From contig NZ_BMZQ01000001.1 in NCBI RefSeq assembly GCF_014652875.1, forward strand, positions 124,001 through 188,000: DNA of 64,000 nucleotides, given 5' to 3'. The number at the start of each line of letters is the position of its first letter. The stretch's first letter is position 1. The stretch comes from Tianweitania populi (GTDB lineage: Bacteria; Pseudomonadota; Alphaproteobacteria; Rhizobiales; Rhizobiaceae). The position numbers and the translations under genes are program-made. Positions 1-8,098 of this stretch are shown in pieces. The notes under the pieces are model-generated. The model ran no database searches, was not told the DNA's origin, and was given only the letters and a program-made list of their open reading frames with translations.

Positions 1-117
1 TAAACGAAACTGCCCCCGCAACTGTAGGCGGCGAGCATGTCCGGAAAGCCACTGAGCCGAAAGGCTTGGGAAGGCCGGATCATGCGGCGACCCGCCAGTC
101 AGGAGACCTGCCGGCAC
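1..117 (+). ncRNA. Cobalamin (B12) riboswitch aptamer, 5' part cut off
   Basis: The conserved core is read directly: CTGCCCCCGCAACTGTA at the start, a GCCACTG segment, a GAAGGC-type stretch, and the closing block CGCCAGTCAGGAGACCTGCC near 93-112. These are the classic AdoCbl riboswitch blocks. The first stem lies outside the window. It precedes a 41-codon leader ORF and an ABC importer operon in the same orientation, so cobalamin should repress that operon. The family is certain; only the 5' boundary is missing. Confidence 0.93.
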
Positions 118-133
118 ACGGAAACGAAACAAG

Positions 134-155
134 CCGGACGGGGTGTCCGGGGAGG
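134..155 (+). promoter_or_regulatory. Riboswitch expression-platform hairpin with Shine-Dalgarno
   Basis: CCGGAC (134-139) can pair with GTCCGG (145-150) around a GGGGT loop. The strong Shine-Dalgarno GGGGAGG (149-155) begins inside the 3' arm of this hairpin and lies 6 nt before the ATG at 162. This is the geometry expected of a translational B12 switch, with the hairpin or its loop exchanging partners with the aptamer. The pairing is seen; the switching role is inferred. Confidence 0.55.
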
Positions 156-161
156 TTGTCG

Positions 162-287
162 ATGACGTTTGCCCTGCTGATAAAGCAGCTGCCGTGGATC
201 CGTGCGCATGCCGGATGCCCTCATTGCCGTCCTGACCTGGAGTCTTCGCGCTGGCACCTGGCCTCAACGGAGATCCGCCCGTCATGA
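162..287 (+). CDS. 41-aa leader ORF between B12 riboswitch and ABC operon
   Basis: ATG at 162 has the best Shine-Dalgarno in the region (GGGGAGG, spacing 6) and opens a 41-codon frame that ends in TGA at 285-287. That stop overlaps the ATG (284) of the first substrate-binding protein gene. The peptide begins MTFALLIKQLPW and contains a CPHC motif. I recognise no family. It could be a regulatory leader peptide that couples riboswitch-controlled initiation to the downstream gene, or a small metal-binding peptide. It may also be untranslated, since the next gene has its own weaker GGAG (269-272). Confidence 0.4.
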   Translation: MTFALLIKQLPWIRAHAGCPHCRPDLESSRWHLASTEIRPS

Positions 288-1306
288 TGATCAATCGCTC
301 CCTGCTCGTGGCCGCCGGCCTCGGGCTTTCCACTTTTGCCGCGCAGGCTGAAGCCACCAAATATCCGCTGACGCTGGAGAATTGCGGCCAGACCGTCACC
401 TTCGATCACGCGCCGGACAGCGCCGTCACCGTGGGTCAGGCGGCAACCGAGGTGCTGTATTCGCTGGGTCTCGGCGAAAAGGTGAAGGGCACATCGGTCT
501 GGTTCACCGATGTTTTGCCGGAATACAAGGCGCTCAATGCCAAGGTCGAACGCTTGGCAGACAATGATCCAAGCTTCGAAAGCGTCGTCAACAAGCGGCC
601 CGGTCTTGTTGCAATCCAGTTCGAATGGCATGTCGGCCCGCAGGGCATCGTCGCCACGCGCGAGCAGTTCCATGATGTGAAGATCCCGACCTATGTCATG
701 CCCGCCGATTGTGTGGCCAAGGACAATTCGGTCGGCATCGATGGAACCCGCACGCAGCTGTTTTCCACCGACAGCATCCACAAGGGTGTGCGCGAACTGG
801 CCGAAATCTTCGACGTGCAGGACAAGGGCGCGGCTCTCGTCGCCGATCTGAAGGCGCGGGAAGAGAAAGCGATCGAGCGCGCTAAGGCTGTTGCACGCGA
901 CGATGTTTCCGCCGTGTTCTGGTTCTCCAGCGCAGAGATGAACATCGACCCATACGTCGCCGGCCGCAAGGGCGGGCCGGCCTACATGATGGAGAAGACG
1001 GGCATCCGCAACATCGTGGAGTCCGACGAGGAATGGCCGGTGGTTGGCTGGGAAACCATTGCCAAGGCAAACCCGACCTTCATCGTCGTCGCTCGGATGG
1101 ATCGTCGCCGCTTCCCGGCCGATGACGTCGAGAAGAAGCTCGAGTTCCTCAAGAATGATCCCGTTGCCAGCCAGATGGAAGCCGTCAAGGCCGGACGCAT
1201 CGTGGTCATGGACGGGCATGCGATGGATGCCACGATCCGTACGATCAACGGTATCGAGGTCCTGGCGGACGCTCTGGAAAAGGCCGATCTCACGAAGAAG
1301 AACTGA
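284..1306 (+). CDS. ABC transporter substrate-binding protein, FecB/BtuF type (copy 1)
   Basis: Periplasmic binding protein of the helical-backbone class that works with FecCD/BtuCD-type permeases (siderophores, cobalamin, haem). Residues 1-22 form a Sec signal peptide ending AAQA; the mature protein opens with TKYPLTLENCGQTVTF, followed by the usual N-terminal ATEVLYSLGL segment. It is closely similar along its whole length to the next gene, a tandem duplicate. ATG 284 or 287 could be the start; 284 overlaps the leader ORF stop. Control by the upstream B12 riboswitch suggests a corrinoid or cobalt-related ligand, but the protein itself does not prove the ligand. Confidence 0.85.
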   Translation: MMINRSLLVAAGLGLSTFAAQAEATKYPLTLENCGQTVTFDHAPDSAVTVGQAATEVLYSLGLGEKVKGTSVWFTDVLPEYKALNAKVERLADNDPSFESVVNKRPGLVAIQFEWHVGPQGIVATREQFHDVKIPTYVMPADCVAKDNSVGIDGTRTQLFSTDSIHKGVRELAEIFDVQDKGAALVADLKAREEKAIERAKAVARDDVSAVFWFSSAEMNIDPYVAGRKGGPAYMMEKTGIRNIVESDEEWPVVGWETIAKANPTFIVVARMDRRRFPADDVEKKLEFLKNDPVASQMEAVKAGRIVVMDGHAMDATIRTINGIEVLADALEKADLTKKN

Positions 1307-1349
1307 AAGCTGGCTGTCAGGCTTGCCCAAAGCGGCAAAGACAGAGTAG

Positions 1350-1367
1350 GTGATGTTATCACATTAC
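1350..1367. promoter_or_regulatory. Imperfect 18-bp dyad resembling an alphaproteobacterial Zur box
   Basis: GTGATGTTATCACATTAC lies in the 72-nt gap between the two binding-protein genes. It matches its own reverse complement at 14 of 18 positions and contains a perfect inner dyad, GTGAT-GTT-ATCAC. The ATGTTAT/ACATTAC half-sites resemble Zur boxes as I remember them from Agrobacterium. It sits 4 nt upstream of the AGGAG that serves the ATG at 1379, where a bound repressor would block a promoter for the second gene. The dyad is seen; the regulator's identity is inferred. Confidence 0.4.
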
Positions 1368-1378
1368 GTGAGGAGACC

Positions 1379-2395
1379 ATGATTTCAGTTCGTTTGGCGC
1401 TTGCCGCCACCACGCTCGTCGTTCTTGGCCACCAAGCCTCGGCCGAGCCCACAAAGTACCCGCTCAGCCTCGACAATTGTGGCCAGGCCATCCGCTTCGA
1501 CCATGCGCCCGAAAGCGTGGTAACAGTCGGGCAAACAGGCACGGAAATGCTCTACGCGCTCGGTCTTGCCGAGCGTGTGAAGGGCACGTCCGTCTGGTTC
1601 AACGAGGTTCTGCCGGACTATAAGGAGGCCAACGCCAAGATCGAGCGGCTGGCCGAAAATCATCCCAGCTTCGAGAGCGTGGTCGCCAAGCGGCCGCAGC
1701 TCGTGACCAGCCAGTTCGAATGGCATGTCGGCCCCCAAGGGGTGACCGCCACGCGCGAGCAGTTCAGCGATCTCGGCATCCCCACCTACATCATGCCCGC
1801 CGATTGCGTCGGCAAGGACAATGACACCGGCGGCGACGGAACGCGTTCGACGGCGTTCACGATCGACAGCGTGTATCAGGCCGTGACCGAACTGTCGGAA
1901 ATCTTCGACGTGCAGGACAAGGGCGAAGCGCTTCTCGCCGACATGAAGACCCGCGAAGCCGCTGCCAGCGAAAAGGCGAAGGCGCTTGGGCTCGAAGGCA
2001 AAACGGCGGCCTTCTGGTTCTCCAGCGCCGATATTCAGATCGATCCCTATATGGCCGGCCAGAAGGGCATTCCGGCCTATGTCATGAACAAGATCGGCCT
2101 GAAGAATATCGTGCAATCCGATGAGGAATGGCCGGTGGTGGGCTGGGAAACGGTGGCCAAGGCCGATCCGGACATCATCTTCATCGCCCGCATGGATCGC
2201 CGCCGCTTTCCGGCCGATGATTATCAGGTCAAGCTCGACTTCCTCCGCCGCGATCCGGTTACCAGCCAGATGAAGGCTGTAAAGGAAAACCGAATCGTGG
2301 TGGTTGACGCCCACGCCGTTCACGCCGGCATCCGCATCCCCATGGGGATCGAGGCCATCGTCGACGGGCTGGAAAAGACTTACGCGGCCAAATGA
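1379..2395 (+). CDS. ABC transporter substrate-binding protein, FecB/BtuF type (copy 2)
   Basis: A 338-residue paralogue of the preceding gene. The two share near-identical blocks such as VKGTSVWF, PSFESVV, QFEWHVGPQG, IFDVQDKG, SDEEWPVVGWET and ARMDRRRFPADD. The signal peptide is residues 1-20 (ending QASA). AGGAG at 1371-1375 serves the ATG. Its stop overlaps the permease start (ATGA), so this copy is the one translationally coupled to the transporter. Two receptors for one permease suggest two related ligands, or two regulatory states of one ligand, since copy 1 follows a riboswitch and copy 2 a Zur-box-like dyad. Confidence 0.85.
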   Translation: MISVRLALAATTLVVLGHQASAEPTKYPLSLDNCGQAIRFDHAPESVVTVGQTGTEMLYALGLAERVKGTSVWFNEVLPDYKEANAKIERLAENHPSFESVVAKRPQLVTSQFEWHVGPQGVTATREQFSDLGIPTYIMPADCVGKDNDTGGDGTRSTAFTIDSVYQAVTELSEIFDVQDKGEALLADMKTREAAASEKAKALGLEGKTAAFWFSSADIQIDPYMAGQKGIPAYVMNKIGLKNIVQSDEEWPVVGWETVAKADPDIIFIARMDRRRFPADDYQVKLDFLRRDPVTSQMKAVKENRIVVVDAHAVHAGIRIPMGIEAIVDGLEKTYAAK

Positions 2396-3468
2396 GCTTC
2401 TTCGTATCGGATCGAGCGCCGGCAAACCGGGTTTCCGGTTACAAGCGCCGGATAGTCCTCTATTGCCTCGGCGCGCTGCTGCTCTTGCTGGTGGCCGTGG
2501 CGATGGGCGCTGCCATTGGCGAAACGGCGATCCCGCTTGACGTGATCGGCAAGACCGTCGCCAACCGCATCTTTGGTGCGGGCTACACGCTCGATCCGAT
2601 CGAGGAAGGCATCGTCTGGAGCTACCGTATCAGCCGCGCCATTGTTGCGGCCAGCTGCGGTGCCGCACTGGCGGTGAGTGGCGCGGTGCTCCAGTCGCTG
2701 CTTCGTAACCCGCTGGCCGATCCCTATCTGCTGGGACTCTCGGCCGGCGCGTCCACCGGCGCCGTGCTGGTCACGGTGATCGGCATCGGCGGTGGGATGG
2801 TGTCGCTGTCCGTCGGCGCCTTCTGGGGTGCGGCACTCGCTTTCGGCCTTGTAGCGCTTCTTGCGAAAGCGGCTGGCGGCGGTGTGAGCGCGCAGGGCAC
2901 CGGCCAGATCATCCTCGCAGGCATTGCCGGCTCGCAGCTCTTCAACGCGCTCACTTCCTTCATCATCACGCGCTCGGCCAATGCCGAACAAGCGCGGGGC
3001 ATCATGTTCTGGCTGCTCGGCAATTTGAGCGGCGTGCGCTGGGATGATGTCTGGCTGGCCGTGCCGGTTGCGGTTGGCGGCGTTGCGGTCTGCATCTGGC
3101 ATATGCGCGCGCTCGATGCTTTCGCTTTTGGTGCCGATTCTGCGGCCTCCCTCGGCATTCCCGTGCGACGCGTACAGGTGGTGCTGATCGCGATCACCGC
3201 GCTGATGACGGCGGTGATGGTGAGCCTCGTCGGCTCGATCGGCTTTGTCGGTCTCGTCATCCCGCATGCCGCGCGCTTCCTCGTCGGCGTGCGCCACGGA
3301 CGCCTCCTTCCGGTCACCGCGCTCACCGGGGCCGTGTTCCTCGTCATCGCCGATATCGTGTCACGCACCGCCATACCCGGTCAGGTCGTGCCAATCGGCG
3401 TCATCACCGCGCTGGTGGGCGCCCCGGGCTTTGCGCTCATCCTCATTCGCGGAAGGCGGATGCGATGA
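2392..3468 (+). CDS. FecCD-family ABC transporter permease
   Basis: Integral-membrane subunit of a type II (BtuC/FecCD) importer, 358 residues with about ten hydrophobic segments. Family hallmarks are visible: the RISRAIVA...LAVSGAVLQSLLRNPLADPYLLGLSAGAS stretch (around 80-125) and the GSIGFVGLVIPHAAR motif (about 283-297), which contacts the ATPase. It overlaps copy 2 of the binding protein and the ATPase gene by 4 nt at each end. As the only permease gene here, it should act as a homodimer. The substrate is corrinoid- or metal-chelate-like by context. Confidence 0.88.
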   Translation: MSFFVSDRAPANRVSGYKRRIVLYCLGALLLLLVAVAMGAAIGETAIPLDVIGKTVANRIFGAGYTLDPIEEGIVWSYRISRAIVAASCGAALAVSGAVLQSLLRNPLADPYLLGLSAGASTGAVLVTVIGIGGGMVSLSVGAFWGAALAFGLVALLAKAAGGGVSAQGTGQIILAGIAGSQLFNALTSFIITRSANAEQARGIMFWLLGNLSGVRWDDVWLAVPVAVGGVAVCIWHMRALDAFAFGADSAASLGIPVRRVQVVLIAITALMTAVMVSLVGSIGFVGLVIPHAARFLVGVRHGRLLPVTALTGAVFLVIADIVSRTAIPGQVVPIGVITALVGAPGFALILIRGRRMR

Positions 3469-4271
3469 TGTTGCGGGCAGAAAACCTCGGCTGGACGGTG
3501 CGCAGCACGGCGATCGTGCGTGACATCAGTCTGAGCGTGCGGGAAGGGGAGATGCTGGGCATTCTCGGGCCCAACGGCTCCGGCAAGTCCACGCTCATGA
3601 AGATGCTGGCCGGCATTCTCGCACCATCCTCCGGCACGGTGACGCTGAAGGGTCAGCCGATGGCCGCCCTGCCGCGCCGTTCCATCGCCCAGATCTTGGC
3701 CTTTGTGGAACAGCATGCCGGCACGGCCGAGCGGATCACCGTGCAGGATGCGGTTGAACTCGGCCGCACGCCTTGGCTGTCGGCGATCGAGCCATGGTCG
3801 CCGCGCGATGACGCCATCGTTGGTCGTGCACTTGCCGACGTCGACATGGCAGCCATGACCAAGCGGCTCTGGCACACGCTATCGGGCGGCGAACAGCAGC
3901 GCGTGCATCTCGCCCGTGCGCTGGCGCAGCAGCCGACCATCCTGCTCCTCGACGAGCCTACCAACCACCTCGATATCGAGCATCAGCTGGCGATCCTCGG
4001 CCTCGTTCGCGCGCTGCCGATCACAACCGTGGTGGCCCTGCACGATCTCAACCAGGCGATGAATTGCGACCGGGTCGCGGTGCTCGACGGCGGCCGTCTC
4101 GTTCAGATCGGCCCACCCTCCGAGGTGCTGACGGCTCAGCTGATGCGCGAGGTCTTCAACGTCCGCGCGAGCTTCCTTGTCGATCCCGAAGACAACAGCC
4201 GCGTCATCCGCTTTCAGCCGCTGGGCACACCGGCGGTTAATCCGACGCTCATCAAGGAGGACCATTCATGA
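3465..4271 (+). CDS. ABC transporter ATP-binding protein, FecE/BtuD type
   Basis: A 268-residue ATPase that powers the adjacent FecCD permease. Walker A is GPNGSGKST (about 37-45), the signature is SGGEQQRVHLARAL, and Walker B is ILLLDEPTNHLD, followed by the switch histidine in VVALHDLNQ. The start overlaps the permease stop and the stop overlaps the pseudoazurin start (both ATGA), so translation is coupled through the operon. Confidence 0.9.
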   Translation: MMLRAENLGWTVRSTAIVRDISLSVREGEMLGILGPNGSGKSTLMKMLAGILAPSSGTVTLKGQPMAALPRRSIAQILAFVEQHAGTAERITVQDAVELGRTPWLSAIEPWSPRDDAIVGRALADVDMAAMTKRLWHTLSGGEQQRVHLARALAQQPTILLLDEPTNHLDIEHQLAILGLVRALPITTVVALHDLNQAMNCDRVAVLDGGRLVQIGPPSEVLTAQLMREVFNVRASFLVDPEDNSRVIRFQPLGTPAVNPTLIKEDHS

Positions 4272-4708
4272 TCCGCGTAGCACTTGCCGCAGCCCTGCTT
4301 TGTAGCCTGCCCAGCCTCGCTTTCGCCGACACGCATAAGGTGAAGATGCTTAATCGCGGTCCGAACGGCCCGATGGATTACGACCCTGCTTTTCTCGTGG
4401 TGAAGCCCGGCGACACCGTGAAGTTTCTGCCGACGGTGAAGGGCCACAATGCCGCGACGATCGACGGTTTCATTCCCGAGGGCGCGGAACCCTTCCTCAG
4501 CAAGATCAACCAGGAATTCGAAGTCACGCTCGACAAGGAAGGCACCTACGGCATCAAGTGCTCGCCGCACTTCGACATGGGCATGGTGATGCTGATCAAG
4601 GTCGGAGAGGGCAAGGCCGACGCGGTCAAGCTGCCCGAAAAGCTGCCGCCGAGCGCCAAAAAGCGGTTCGACAAGATCATCGATACGGCAAGACAAGCCG
4701 GCCTCTGA
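4268..4708 (+). CDS. Pseudoazurin (type 1 blue copper protein)
   Basis: Small periplasmic electron-transfer protein of 146 residues with a 20-residue signal peptide. After processing, the copper ligands are His40, Cys78, His81 and Met86 (precursor H60, C98, H101, M106 in KGHNA and CSPHFDMGM), which is the canonical pseudoazurin numbering. Known pseudoazurins donate electrons to copper nitrite reductase and related enzymes, but no such gene is in the window. Its coupling (ATGA overlap) to a B12-riboswitch ABC operon is unusual and suggests a redox step on the imported ligand or metal, or simple co-regulation. Confidence 0.9.
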   Translation: MIRVALAAALLCSLPSLAFADTHKVKMLNRGPNGPMDYDPAFLVVKPGDTVKFLPTVKGHNAATIDGFIPEGAEPFLSKINQEFEVTLDKEGTYGIKCSPHFDMGMVMLIKVGEGKADAVKLPEKLPPSAKKRFDKIIDTARQAGL

Positions 4709-4709
4709 C

Positions 4710-5387
4710 ATGAAGCGCGTTGCACCACAGACTGCGAAAGCCATGTCCGACCATTGGACAGCGCGCGCCCACCGCTTCGACGGTGCCGCCTCCCATCTCA
4801 AGCATTTCGACGGCTGGCTGAACCTGTTCGGCCAAGCCTTGGGTGAAGAGCCGCGCGACGTGGTCGATCTCGGTACGGGCACCGGCGCCTGCGCGCTGCT
4901 TTGCGCCACGCTCGGCCACCGCGTCACGGCCGTCGATGGCGCATCCGGCATGCTGGATTATGCGCGCGCCCAAGCAAAGGAGCGCGGTCTCGACATCCGC
5001 TTTATCGGAAAAACGATGGACGAAGCCAACCTACCATCGGCCTGCGCGGACATCGTTACCATCCGCAACGTGTTGTGGACGCTGGAACAGCCCGAAGAAG
5101 CCCTGCGCTTCGCCTACCGCCTGCTGCGTCCCGAAGGCCGTATTCTCCTGTCCGACGGCGTATGGCGGTCCAGCCCTAATACAAGCGCGGAAGAGTTCGG
5201 CGCCGAGCTGCCTTTCATCAACGGCCTGACCGAAGACAACGCCCGCGCCATGCTGGAGCGTGCAGGGTTCAGCGATGGTACCGCCTGGCAGCACCTCCTG
5301 CCGGATGATCTCTATGGCACGATGTATGACCCCGGCTCGCAGGAGATGATCCGCTTCTTCGTGCTGACCGCCGAGCGCAGGGCCTAG
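4710..5387 (+). CDS. Class I SAM-dependent methyltransferase
   Basis: A 225-residue Rossmann-fold methyltransferase. Motif I is VVDLGTGTGACALL (about 51-64), followed by the acidic ribose-binding VTAVDGASGML, a TIRNVLWTLEQPEEAL segment and LRPEGRILLSDG (motif III region). It starts 1 nt after the pseudoazurin stop and is probably the last gene of the riboswitch operon. A second in-frame ATG at 4743 (SDHWTARA) is an alternative start; neither has a good ribosome-binding site. The methyl acceptor cannot be read from the sequence, and a metallophore or corrinoid intermediate is only a contextual guess. Confidence 0.75.
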   Translation: MKRVAPQTAKAMSDHWTARAHRFDGAASHLKHFDGWLNLFGQALGEEPRDVVDLGTGTGACALLCATLGHRVTAVDGASGMLDYARAQAKERGLDIRFIGKTMDEANLPSACADIVTIRNVLWTLEQPEEALRFAYRLLRPEGRILLSDGVWRSSPNTSAEEFGAELPFINGLTEDNARAMLERAGFSDGTAWQHLLPDDLYGTMYDPGSQEMIRFFVLTAERRA

Positions 5388-5464
5388 AACGACGATTGCC
5401 ATTGGTTATCCGCGGCTCGCTCCCTACTTCACGGGCAGCCGCGGCGAATAATCGGAGGCCTTTT

Positions 5465-6277
5465 TTGCAAAAGAACAGCCGGTCCTTAAAGGATCATGTC
5501 GCAATCGTCACCGGCGCAAGCTCAGGGATAGGGCTCGCCGTTGCCGAAGCTCTGGCCGGTGCCGGGGCTGCACTCGTCGCCAACTTTCACTCCCATGGCG
5601 ACGCCGCCAATGAACTGGTCGAGCGTGTCACGGCGCAAGGCGGTCGCGCGATTGCGGTGCAGGCTGACGTCTCGGAGGAAAGCGAGGTGCTTCGCCTATT
5701 CGATGCGGCAGTTAAGCATTTCGGCAGGGTCGACGTGCTGGTGTCGAACTCCGGCATCCAGAAGGATGCCCCTGTCGCCGATATGTCGCTCGACGATTGG
5801 AACGCGGTGATCGGCATCAACCTGACCGGCCAGTTCCTGTGCGCGCGCGAAGCCGTGCGCCGCTTCCGCGCCCAGCCAAGCGAAAAACGGCCGTCACGCA
5901 GTGCTGGAACGATCATCGCCATGAGCTCGGTGCATGAGATCATCCCCTGGGCCGGGCACATCAACTACGCGTCTGCCAAGGGCGGTTTGCGCATGCTCGT
6001 CCAATCCCTGGCGCAGGAAGTCGCGGGCGACGGCATCCGCGTCAACGCGATCGCGCCGGGCGCCATCCGCACACCGATCAACAAGGATGCCTGGGACAGC
6101 GAGGAAGCGCTGACCAAGCTCCTGCGGTTGATCCCCTATGGCCGCATCGGCGAACCAGAGGATGTCGCGCGTGCCGCCGTCTGGCTGGCCTCCGATGAGG
6201 CCGATTACATCACCGGCACGACCCTGTTCGTGGATGGCGGCATGTCACTCTATCCCGAGTTCCGCGACAATGGCTGA
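5465..6277 (+). CDS. SDR-family oxidoreductase (glucose 1-dehydrogenase-like), TTG start
   Basis: Classical short-chain dehydrogenase of about 270 residues. It has a TGASSGIG cofactor motif near the N terminus, NSG at the NAG position, a catalytic SSVH...YASAKGG (Ser-Tyr-Lys) and an IAPGAIRTP segment. I start it at TTG 5465 because GGAGG (5454-5458) stands 6 nt upstream and the protein then begins just before the first beta strand; an in-frame ATG at 5396 would add a featureless 23-residue tail. Its stop overlaps the following GH15 gene, so it may oxidise the sugar that enzyme releases. Confidence 0.8.
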   Translation: MQKNSRSLKDHVAIVTGASSGIGLAVAEALAGAGAALVANFHSHGDAANELVERVTAQGGRAIAVQADVSEESEVLRLFDAAVKHFGRVDVLVSNSGIQKDAPVADMSLDDWNAVIGINLTGQFLCAREAVRRFRAQPSEKRPSRSAGTIIAMSSVHEIIPWAGHINYASAKGGLRMLVQSLAQEVAGDGIRVNAIAPGAIRTPINKDAWDSEEALTKLLRLIPYGRIGEPEDVARAAVWLASDEADYITGTTLFVDGGMSLYPEFRDNG

Positions 6278-8081
6278 GCCGCGCCGCACCATCGGTGAAC
6301 ACGGCATCATCGGAAATCTCGAAACCGCCGCCCTGGTCGCCAGCGACGGTACGATCGATTACCTTTGCTGGCCGGCGCTCGACAGTCCGTCGATCTTCGC
6401 GGATCTGCTCGATGCAGGCAGCGGCGGTGCGTTTTCGATCACCCCCGAACTCGAGAACCCGCGTCATCTCCAGCTCTACATCCCCGACACCAACGTCCTG
6501 CTGACCAGCTGGACGGCAGAAAATGGCAGCGCGGAGATCGTCGATCTCATGCCGCATCCCAAGGCGAGCGCGTTGGCTGGCCCTGACGCGCGCTGTTTGA
6601 TCCGTCGCGTTACGGCGACACGGGGAACCGTCACCTTCACCGTCACCTGCGCGCCGCGCTTCGATTACGCCCGCGAGGTTCCTGAGGTCAGCCGGGCCGA
6701 TGGCGGCGTTTCCTTCAAGGGTCGCGATATCAGCCTGAAGCTCTGCTCGTCCGTGCCGCTTGCCTGCGAGACCGGCGCGGCGACAACCCACTTCACCCTT
6801 GAAGCCAAACAAAGCGCCTGGTTCATCCTCGGCGAAGAAACGCTGGCTTGTCCCGACGACGAGGCTATCGCCAAGGAGATCGCCGCAACAACCGCCGCCT
6901 GGCGCAGCTGGCTGTCACAGGCCACCTACAAAGGCCGCTGGCGCGAACAGGTGCTGCGCTCGGCGCTTGCCTTGAAGCTGCTGACTTCGGCGCGCCACGG
7001 ATCGATCGCGGCAGCCGCCACCTTCTCCTTGCCCGAAGCGACGGGCGCGGGACGCAACTGGGATTATCGCGCGACCTGGATCCGCGATGCGTCGTTCACG
7101 GTCTATGCCTTCATGCGGCTGGGCTTCATCGAGGAGGCCGAGCACTTCCGCCATTGGGCCGGGCAGCGCGTGATGGCTGCCGATGTCGATCACCCCATCC
7201 GCATCATGTATGCGCTGGACGGGTCGGAGGCCGCCGACGAGCAGGAGCTTCCGCATCTCAAGGGCTATGCCGACAGTCGGCCGGTGCGGATTGGCAATGC
7301 CGCTCATGCACAAAGCCAGCTCGATATCTTCGGCGAGCTGATGGACAGCGTTTATCTCTCCAACAAATACGGCCGGGCTATCTCTCACGAAGGCTGGCAG
7401 CACATCAGCGGCATCGTTGAATATGTGATGCAGCACTGGCAGGAAGCCGATGCCGGCATCTGGGAAATGCGCACGCAGCCGCGCCATTTCCTTCATTCAC
7501 GGCTGATGTGCTGGGTGGCGCTTGATCGTGCAATCCGGTTGGCGAAGAAGCGCTCTCTGCCAGCGCCGCTGGTTGTCTGGGCCGAATGCCGCGATGCGAT
7601 CTCGGCCGATATCTGGGAGAACTTCCGGCATCCCGAACATGGCTACTTCGTTCAGGAACGCGGCGGCACCGAACTCGACGCCGCCTTGCTGATGATGCCG
7701 CTCGTCCGCTTCGTTTCGGCAACCGACCCGGTCTGGCTGAAAACGCTGGACGCGATCGGCGAGCAGCTTTGCGACGATGGGCTCATCTATCGCTATCGCA
7801 ATGCCGACGGCCTGGAAGGCGGCGAGGGTGCGTTCACCACCTGCACCTTCTGGTACGCCGAATGCCTGGCGCGAGCAGGGCGCCTGGACGAAGCTCAACT
7901 GGTTATCGCCAAGGGCCTGGCCTACGGCAACACGCTCGGCCTGTTTTCGGAGGAACTCGACAAGCGCGGCCTGCCGCTCGGCAATTTCCCGCAAGCCCTC
8001 ACCCACCTCGCCTTCATCAGCGCCGCCTTCTTCACCGACCGCCTGCTCGATCCCGGCCATCAGCCGCTTTGGCAGCCGTGA
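6270..8081 (+). CDS. Glycoside hydrolase family 15 protein (glucoamylase/trehalase-like)
   Basis: A 603-residue two-domain GH15 enzyme. The N-terminal beta domain opens with IGEHGIIGNLETAALVASDGTIDYLCWP, and the (alpha/alpha)6 catalytic domain follows from about residue 220. The YRATWIRDASFTVYAFMRLG block, the acid in DAGIWEMR and the late glutamate in EGAFTTCTFWYAE fit the catalytic pair. There is no signal peptide, so it acts in the cytoplasm, probably on trehalose or alpha-glucans. ATG 6270 is chosen because it overlaps the SDR stop by 8 nt and matches the family N terminus. The exact substrate is uncertain. Confidence 0.85.
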   Translation: MAEPRRTIGEHGIIGNLETAALVASDGTIDYLCWPALDSPSIFADLLDAGSGGAFSITPELENPRHLQLYIPDTNVLLTSWTAENGSAEIVDLMPHPKASALAGPDARCLIRRVTATRGTVTFTVTCAPRFDYAREVPEVSRADGGVSFKGRDISLKLCSSVPLACETGAATTHFTLEAKQSAWFILGEETLACPDDEAIAKEIAATTAAWRSWLSQATYKGRWREQVLRSALALKLLTSARHGSIAAAATFSLPEATGAGRNWDYRATWIRDASFTVYAFMRLGFIEEAEHFRHWAGQRVMAADVDHPIRIMYALDGSEAADEQELPHLKGYADSRPVRIGNAAHAQSQLDIFGELMDSVYLSNKYGRAISHEGWQHISGIVEYVMQHWQEADAGIWEMRTQPRHFLHSRLMCWVALDRAIRLAKKRSLPAPLVVWAECRDAISADIWENFRHPEHGYFVQERGGTELDAALLMMPLVRFVSATDPVWLKTLDAIGEQLCDDGLIYRYRNADGLEGGEGAFTTCTFWYAECLARAGRLDEAQLVIAKGLAYGNTLGLFSEELDKRGLPLGNFPQALTHLAFISAAFFTDRLLDPGHQPLWQP

Positions 8082-8098
8082 TGCGCAGCTGGGGTCGA

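Noticed and set aside
1350-1362. GTGATGTTATCAC read as an FNR/CRP-type site
   Set aside because: The spacer is 3 nt rather than the 4 nt of TTGAT-N4-ATCAA, and the wider 18-bp symmetry fits a Zur-type box better.
221-2425. Minus-strand frames opposite the two tandem receptor genes
   Set aside because: The two shadows resemble each other only because the sense genes are paralogues; there is no domain or signal in them.
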